This document shows positions 7,189 through 11,596 of a stretch of DNA of 11,596 nt, piece after piece (positions within the stretch are counted from its first letter, which is position 1; every line of letters begins with the position of its first letter). Source of the stretch: an uncultured Granulosicoccaceae bacterium. Lineage in GTDB: Bacteria; Pseudomonadota; Gammaproteobacteria; Granulosicoccales; Granulosicoccaceae. A model generated the notes under the pieces. That model ran no database searches. It had not been told where the DNA came from and saw only the letters and a list, made by a program, of their open reading frames with translations. Location: contig CALFBL010000221.1 in NCBI GenBank assembly GCA_937951695.1, positions 1 to 11,596 of the forward strand, given 5' to 3'. The position numbers and the translations under genes were made by a program.

Positions 7189-7248
7189 TGTCATGTCAGC
7201 GCGAGGTTGTCATGTGCACGTCCCTTTTGTCATAAAACTCTCTGTCAT
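7189..7248. repeat. Four TGTCAT direct repeats upstream of the GFA gene
   Basis: TGTCAT occurs at 7189-7194, 7208-7213, 7228-7233 and 7243-7248 (starts 19, 20 and 15 bp apart), with a fifth partial TGTCA at 7194-7198. Two copies continue as TGTCATGT and two are preceded by T (TTGTCAT). They occupy the gap between the DMT transporter and the GFA gene, and the last copy overlaps the transporter's stop codon. Spacing near two helical turns would fit an operator controlling the - strand GFA-ARH pair. No clear -35/-10 pair is visible; GATACT (+ strand agtatc, 7167-7172) is a possible -10. Confidence 0.4.
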
Positions 7249-8117
7249 CCACGTCGCTGAGTGAATGCCTGACTGCTACCAGCTACAACAATCAGAATCA
7301 AGCCGATTGTTGCCAGTTGATTGGGCGTCTCCCGAAACACGATCAATCCAATCACGGAGGCTGAAACAATTTGCAGGTAGACCACCGGGGCCAGAACCGC
7401 GTTACCCACTCTTGACAAGGCCATGATGGAGAGTAAGTTTGCGGTGGCGGAGGTCAAGGCGGAAGCCGCAATCCAACCTGGGACATGAAGCCCTTCGCTG
7501 AGCAACTGTGGCAAGCCGAAAGGGGTCAGGCAAAGCGCTGCCACGGTAAGTTGGACCGTCAGTTGGGCAAGGGCAGACCCATTGCCAGCCGCCCAGCGTG
7601 TGGCAACCAGAAAGGATCCATAAAAACAACCGGCAGCCAGTGCCCAGAGAATGCCGAGGCTCATCTGTCCGGTGGGTTGCACCACTAGCAACACGCCGAT
7701 AAACCCGCCACCGACTGCAACCCAGTTTCCTGGGGTTGCGCGAACACCCAATAGCCACTGCGCCAGTACGACCGATAAGATTGGGCCGATAAAGAAAGCC
7801 CCAAAGACGTCCGCAATCGGGCTTAAACCCACCGCTTTGATGATCAGCGTTACCGCCACGGCAATCAACGCACCGCGAGCGCATTGCTGTGTCCAGAATC
7901 GTCGATTGTTGAACGTGGGGGCGGGGATTTGCCCGGTGAGGGCAACCCAAGGCAATAGAATCAGCGCGGCGATGGCAAAGCGCGCCCAAGACAACACCAC
8001 CGGTGGGTAGGTGGTAACGGCTTGAATGTATTTGGCGATACCATCGCCGACGGGAATGAACATCATCCCCGTAGCCATCAGCGCGATCGCCAGCCAGAGT
8101 GTTCTCTGGGTATTCAC
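7245..8117 (-). CDS. DMT-superfamily (EamA) inner-membrane transporter
   Basis: This 290-residue, highly hydrophobic protein has ten likely membrane helices in two EamA repeats (about 8-146 and 155-285). The family signature is visible in the first repeat (FFIGPILSVVLAQWLLG, 108-124, then GGFIGVLLVVQPTG, 137-150) and in the second (APVVYLQIVSASVIGLIVFRE, 243-263). The usual LGER after helix 4 reads LGVR. EamA proteins export or import small metabolites such as amino acids; the substrate cannot be inferred here. The start is GTG at 8117: an in-frame stop at 8157-8159 lies upstream with no ATG between, and the next ATG would cut into the first helix. The ribosome site is weak. It lies 52 bp after the helical-protein gene on the same strand and could be co-transcribed with it. 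Confidence 0.87.
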   Translation of the reverse strand: MNTQRTLWLAIALMATGMMFIPVGDGIAKYIQAVTTYPPVVLSWARFAIAALILLPWVALTGQIPAPTFNNRRFWTQQCARGALIAVAVTLIIKAVGLSPIADVFGAFFIGPILSVVLAQWLLGVRATPGNWVAVGGGFIGVLLVVQPTGQMSLGILWALAAGCFYGSFLVATRWAAGNGSALAQLTVQLTVAALCLTPFGLPQLLSEGLHVPGWIAASALTSATANLLSIMALSRVGNAVLAPVVYLQIVSASVIGLIVFRETPNQLATIGLILIVVAGSSQAFTQRRG

Positions 8118-8169
8118 CCTATCTGGCTGGCGTTTTTCACTATCACGCGATACGCTTCAGTTCACGGGG

Positions 8170-8667
8170 TTACTTTTTTTGCTGGAAGTCAGACACCCAA
8201 CTTTCCAGTCGTGACTGCATATCTACGGCGGCTTCCAGAGCGATCGATGACATTTTTTCAGCCGATTTCTGGAACTCCTCAGTCATCGCTTTACCTCGGG
8301 TTTCCCAGAAGTCTTCAGCTTCCATCACACCCAGTTTGGCTTTTAGTTCTGCTTCATCCATCGCTGTTTTGGATTTTTCAGACATATCTTTCAAGTACTC
8401 TTCAATGACGGGGCGGCTGGCTTCGATTTTTTCTTTTGCTTCCATCAATCCTAGGTGGGCCTGCAATTCCGCTTCCTCAGCACCCACTTCGGCTTTGTCT
8501 GCTGCCGTGTTCAGTGTTTCCCGTACTTTTTTCATCACCACACGGCTGCGTTCCTGGACCCGCTTGGTGTGTTCGGGCAAATCATCGATAAAGTCATCGA
8601 ATAAATCGTCGAGTTTGTCCAATGATTCGCGCGTTTGTTTAATTGCTGCCTTTAAATTGTCATCCAT
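8170..8667 (-). CDS. Hypothetical charged alpha-helical protein with internal 40-residue duplication
   Basis: This 165-residue protein belongs to no family I recognise by name. It is rich in Glu, Lys, Asp, Ala and Leu, has no cysteine, and contains only one proline in its second half (P86), so long amphipathic helices or a coiled coil are expected. Residues 65-104 and 105-144 are a tandem repeat: EAELQAHLGLMEA against EAELKAKLGVMEA, 10 of 13 identical at the start, with about 14 of 40 identities overall. There is no signal peptide or membrane helix, so it is probably cytoplasmic, possibly interacting with membrane or nucleoid. The start is well supported by AGGAG (8676-8680) 8 nt before the ATG. 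It lies 92 bp downstream of serA with a strong hairpin between, so it may be expressed separately. Possible roles (stress-related helical protein, scaffold) are speculation. Confidence 0.8.
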   Translation of the reverse strand: MDDNLKAAIKQTRESLDKLDDLFDDFIDDLPEHTKRVQERSRVVMKKVRETLNTAADKAEVGAEEAELQAHLGLMEAKEKIEASRPVIEEYLKDMSEKSKTAMDEAELKAKLGVMEAEDFWETRGKAMTEEFQKSAEKMSSIALEAAVDMQSRLESWVSDFQQKK

Positions 8668-8713
8668 AATTTCGTCTCCTCTTAAATGGAAGTGGGCTCG
8701 ACCTCGTACTGGT

Positions 8714-8744
8714 CCAACCCGAAAGTTAGGGCTTTTCGGGTTGG
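8714..8744 (-). terminator. Perfect 11-bp hairpin after serA (terminator-like, no T run)
   Basis: CCAACCCGAAA (8714-8724) and TTTCGGGTTGG (8734-8744) are perfect inverted complements around a 9-nt loop, beginning 15 bp past the serA stop. In neither direction does a run of T follow (the - strand continues ACCAGTACG), so it is not a textbook intrinsic terminator. It could be a 3' stabilising stem, a processing site or a Rho-assisted end separating serCA from the helical-protein gene. Confidence 0.5.
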
Positions 8745-8759
8745 GTTACAAGGGAAGGC

Positions 8760-10352
8760 CTAGCCTAAAGGCGGGAAGTATAAGTACTTGACATCGTTTA
8801 TGCCGTTCAAGTTGTGCAGGGTGTCGATATTTTCCTGCGTCACTTCTGCGTCAACTTCGAGTAGAGCAACCGCGCTCTTGCCGGCCGGGTCTCGACCCAA
8901 GTGCAAATTCGCAATATTGATTTTTGAATTGCCCGCCGTGGTACCAATCGCACCAACCACACCGGGTGTGTCTTCATTGGTGATATACACCATGTGATTG
9001 CCCAGCTCAGATTCAAGTGACACCCCATCGACGTCGATAACACGAGGCCGGTTCCGAATCAAGGTGCCAGCGATTTCGCGTTCATTGGCTTCGGTTTTGA
9101 CGCTGACGGTCATACGGCATTGATACTCATCGGTACCGTCACTGTGTGCATCGATAACATCAATGTTTCGATCGCGCGCAATCTCGCGCGCGTTCACGGC
9201 ATTGACCGAACTTTGATGTTGTTCGAGCAGCGATTGGGTCACTTGTGTGGTCAAGGGGTCTGTGTTCAGGCCGATAATGTCGCCAGCGTAGGTGACCGTT
9301 AGGGATTTGATCGGGTCTTTTGTCAATTGCCCCACGAAGGACCCAAGACGTTGTGCCAATTGCAAATACGGTTTGAGCTTGCGCGCCTCTTCGGCGCTCA
9401 AGTTCGGCGCATTTAAGGCGTTGGTAATGGCGTCGTTAAGCAGGTAATCGCTCATTTGTTCAGCAACCTGAACCGCCACCTTCTCTTGCGCTTCCGAAGT
9501 GGCTGCCCCCAAGTGTGGTGTACAGATCAGGTTTGGTGTGCCGAACAAAAGATTATCTCTGGCCGGTTCTTCAGCAAACACATCCAACGCAGCGCCACGC
9601 AAGTGGCCACTGTCCAGCGCTACTTTCAGCGCCAGTTCATCCACCAGCCCACCGCGCGCGCAGTTGATTAACATCGAGCCTTTCTTCATCTTGTTGATGG
9701 CGGACGCATCGATGATGTTTGCGGTCTCTGACGTTTTTGGTACGTGCAGGGAAATTACGTCAGACGACGCCAGCAACGTGTCAAGATCCACTTTGGTAAC
9801 GCCCAGATTCGCGGCGCGCTCTTCGGTTAAAAATGGATCATAGGCTTGCACACGAAGACCGTAGCCGATCGCTTTTTGCGCCACGATGGATCCGATGTTA
9901 CCCGCGCCTATGAGACCCAGAAGTTTACCGGTGAGCTCCATCCCCATGAATTTCGATTTCTCCCATTTGCCCTCGTGCGTTGAAGCGCTGGCTTGCGGGA
10001 TATGACGAGCCAATGACAACATCATCGTCATGGCGTGTTCGGCTGTGGTAATGGCGTTACCAAAAGGTGTGTTCATAACCACTATGCCTCGTGCGGTACA
10101 CGCAGGTACATCGACATTGTCGACACCGATGCCGGCGCGTCCAACCACTTTCAATCGTTTGGCGGCTTGCAATAGCTCCTCGGTGACGGTTGTGGACGAA
10201 CGAATCGCCAGACCATCAAAGTCCTTGATGAGGTCAGTGAGCTCTTCAACTGAGAGCTTTGCAGACTGCACCACTTCAACACCGCGCTCTTCGAACACAG
10301 AGACGGCGAGGCTAGACATGGAGTCGGAAATTAATACGCGTGGCTTACTCAT
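8760..10352 (-). CDS. serA: D-3-phosphoglycerate dehydrogenase, long ACT-domain form
   Basis: This enzyme catalyses the first step of the phosphorylated serine pathway: 3-phosphoglycerate is oxidised to 3-phosphohydroxypyruvate with NAD+. The 530-residue length is that of the long form. It has a substrate-binding/NAD domain (1-310) with the GAGNIG nucleotide loop (149-154), catalytic Arg233 (CARGG), Glu262 (FAEEP) and His280 (PHLGA), an intervening allosteric-substrate-binding region (about 315-450), and a C-terminal ACT domain (about 456-530, from MVYITNEDTPGVVGAIG). ACT domains in this family commonly mediate serine feedback, so inhibition by serine is likely but not shown. The ATG directly abuts the serC TAA stop, giving tight translational coupling; GAGAG in the end of serC may serve as ribosome site. 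All catalytic residues are intact. Confidence 0.96.
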   Translation of the reverse strand: MSKPRVLISDSMSSLAVSVFEERGVEVVQSAKLSVEELTDLIKDFDGLAIRSSTTVTEELLQAAKRLKVVGRAGIGVDNVDVPACTARGIVVMNTPFGNAITTAEHAMTMMLSLARHIPQASASTHEGKWEKSKFMGMELTGKLLGLIGAGNIGSIVAQKAIGYGLRVQAYDPFLTEERAANLGVTKVDLDTLLASSDVISLHVPKTSETANIIDASAINKMKKGSMLINCARGGLVDELALKVALDSGHLRGAALDVFAEEPARDNLLFGTPNLICTPHLGAATSEAQEKVAVQVAEQMSDYLLNDAITNALNAPNLSAEEARKLKPYLQLAQRLGSFVGQLTKDPIKSLTVTYAGDIIGLNTDPLTTQVTQSLLEQHQSSVNAVNAREIARDRNIDVIDAHSDGTDEYQCRMTVSVKTEANEREIAGTLIRNRPRVIDVDGVSLESELGNHMVYITNEDTPGVVGAIGTTAGNSKINIANLHLGRDPAGKSAVALLEVDAEVTQENIDTLHNLNGINDVKYLYFPPLG

Positions 10353-11546
10353 TTATGTGCTCTCAGTTTTGTCTTGGGATTGGGTGGCTGAGGCGTAGGC
10401 CCAGTTAAGCCATGGGGTGAGGAGGGAGATGTCAGTGGCTTCCACGGTTGCACCTCCCCAGATACGAAACCCCGGTGGGGCGTTTCGGTAGTTGCCAATA
10501 TCAAAAGCAACACCTTCTGCGTCCAGCAGTTGAGTGATGCTCTTTATGGTTGCCTGTTGTACGTCGGGTGACAGGGCAGTAAATGCCGGATCAACGATCT
10601 TTAAACACATCGAGGTGGGTGAGCGGGTAGATGCCTCTTCTGCTAGCCAATCGACCCAATTGGTTTGTTGTACCCAGGCATCCAATGCGGCAAAGTTTTT
10701 TTCTGTTCGTGCTTTGAGGCCCGCAATTCCGCCTTCGGTTTCAGCCCAGTCCAGCGCTGAATGCAGGTCTTCCAGTGCCAGCATACTGGGGGTGTTGATG
10801 GTGGCGCCGGAGAAGATACCGTCAATCAGTTTGTTGTCTTTGGTCAGCCGGAAAATTTTCGGCAAAGCGCGTTCCGGTGCGTTTTGCTCGAGGCGTACAA
10901 CCGCTCTTGGGCTGAGCGCCAGCATGCCGTGAGCGGCCTCACTGCCGAGCACTTTCTGCCACGACCACGTCAGCACATCCACTTTCGAAAAGTCAATGTC
11001 CATGGAATAGGCGGCGGAGGTGGCATCACACAACACCAACCCTGTTCGGCTGGCTTTTACCCAGTCCAGATTCGGCACTCGCACACCGCTGGTGGTGCCG
11101 TTAAAAACGAACACCGTATCGTTGTCGGGGTTTGCGGCACGCATGTCTGGCAGTAAGCCGTAGTTGCTTTTGTGTACGTTGAGGTCTTTGATACCCAGCG
11201 TCTTTAAGTCAAGCGCCCAATCGTTTGAGAAGCTCTCCCAAACAAACACGTCCACTGGGCGGGTACCAAGGAGCGACCACATGGCCATTTCAAACGCCCC
11301 GGTATCCGAGGCGGGTACGATGCCCAGCTTCCAATCCTCGGGCAGCCCAAGCAGCGCTGCGGATCGGGTGATGCCTTCGGCGAGGCGAGCCTTAGGCGCT
11401 TTGGCGCGGTGGCTTCGACCGAGCGTGTCGGTGTTGAAGGATGTCAGGGTCCAGCCGGGGTGTTTGCGGCAAGGACCGGATGAGAAGCGTGCGTCTGCAG
11501 GACGCACGTCGGGCTTCGAACTGAAGCCGAGGGCTGTGTCAGTCAC
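10353..11546 (-). CDS. serC: Phosphoserine aminotransferase (alphaproteobacterial/archaeal-type SerC)
   Basis: This PLP enzyme of fold type I transaminates 3-phosphohydroxypyruvate with glutamate to 3-phosphoserine, the step after SerA. The 397-residue protein matches the divergent SerC subtype (the TIGR01365-like group) rather than the E. coli type: FSSGPCRKHPGW (21-32), LGRSHRAK (42-49), VPASDTGAFEMAMWSLLG (77-94), PLP-contacting Asp174 in LCDATSAAYSMDID, and the Schiff-base lysine K198 in WSWQKVLGSEAAHG. The start is GTG at 11546: an in-frame TAG lies 12 bp upstream, the next in-frame ATG is at residue 87, and AGAGG sits 9 nt before the GTG. Its TAA is followed with no gap by the serA ATG, so serC-serA form one operon. 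No serB is in the window. Assignment as SerC is supported by pairing with serA. Confidence 0.93.
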   Translation of the reverse strand: MTDTALGFSSKPDVRPADARFSSGPCRKHPGWTLTSFNTDTLGRSHRAKAPKARLAEGITRSAALLGLPEDWKLGIVPASDTGAFEMAMWSLLGTRPVDVFVWESFSNDWALDLKTLGIKDLNVHKSNYGLLPDMRAANPDNDTVFVFNGTTSGVRVPNLDWVKASRTGLVLCDATSAAYSMDIDFSKVDVLTWSWQKVLGSEAAHGMLALSPRAVVRLEQNAPERALPKIFRLTKDNKLIDGIFSGATINTPSMLALEDLHSALDWAETEGGIAGLKARTEKNFAALDAWVQQTNWVDWLAEEASTRSPTSMCLKIVDPAFTALSPDVQQATIKSITQLLDAEGVAFDIGNYRNAPPGFRIWGGATVEATDISLLTPWLNWAYASATQSQDKTEST

Positions 11547-11596
11547 GGGGTTTAACCTCTAGTTAAAGGGTGGTTTGCTCCACCAGGCCCGAATAG
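11547..11596 (-). promoter_or_regulatory. serC leader with two small inverted repeats
   Basis: Upstream of the serC GTG are TTTAAC/GTTAAA (11551-11556 and 11562-11567, 5-nt loop) and GGTGG/CCACC (11569-11573 and 11580-11584, 6-nt loop). The Shine-Dalgarno AGAGG (- strand of 11556-11560) lies in the loop and edge of the first stem, so folding could limit serC initiation. The window ends before any promoter can be judged. Confidence 0.25.

Noticed and set aside
1..11596. CRISPR arrays, tRNA/rRNA, insertion sequences, prophage genes
   Set aside because: I saw no regularly spaced repeats of CRISPR length, no transposase or integrase motifs, and no cloverleaf- or rRNA-like stretches; the genes are ordinary metabolic ones.

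Overview
The window looks like chromosomal DNA of a heterotrophic proteobacterium. The evidence is compact gene packing, Shine-Dalgarno starts, mid-range base composition, a DMGDH/GcvT-type demethylase fragment, a trimethylamine-dehydrogenase-like flavoprotein, and a serC of the type common in Alphaproteobacteria and some other Proteobacteria. Marine gamma- or alphaproteobacteria are the likeliest source, but no rRNA or other strong phylogenetic marker is present, so this is a weak inference. I see no mobile element, CRISPR array, tRNA or rRNA.

The layout is two convergent blocks. On the + strand (about 2-4797) lie: the 3' part of a DMGDH/sarcosine-dehydrogenase-like GcvT-domain protein (cut by the window start), a Tm-1-like/UPF0261 protein, a trimethylamine-dehydrogenase-family FMN/4Fe-4S/FAD enzyme, and a small cupin. 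The first three are spaced 36 and 58 bp apart and read as one operon. The cupin follows after 112 bp and may have its own promoter. Two different enzyme families that strip N-methyl groups side by side suggest catabolism of a methylated amine or betaine, with one carbon passed to tetrahydrofolate or released as formaldehyde. The substrate is unknown. The TMADH-like enzyme lacks the flavin-linking cysteine and two of the three aromatic substrate-cage residues, so it is probably not a trimethylamine dehydrogenase.

On the - strand (11546 down to 5113) lie: serC and serA (stop and start codons abutting), a perfect 11-bp inverted repeat, a 165-residue charged helical protein with an internal duplication, a 10-TM EamA/DMT transporter, a double-domain GFA protein, and an ADP-ribosylglycohydrolase/J1-crystallin-like protein 12 bp behind it. 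SerA and SerC carry out the first two steps of serine synthesis from 3-phosphoglycerate; no serB is visible. Four copies of TGTCAT sit upstream of the GFA gene and may mark an operator for the GFA-ARH pair.

The blocks meet in a 315-bp gap (4798-5112) that holds only weak hairpins and unconvincing short frames. The most interesting part is the + strand demethylation operon, with its altered TMADH-like active site and an associated Tm-1-like protein of unknown biochemical role.
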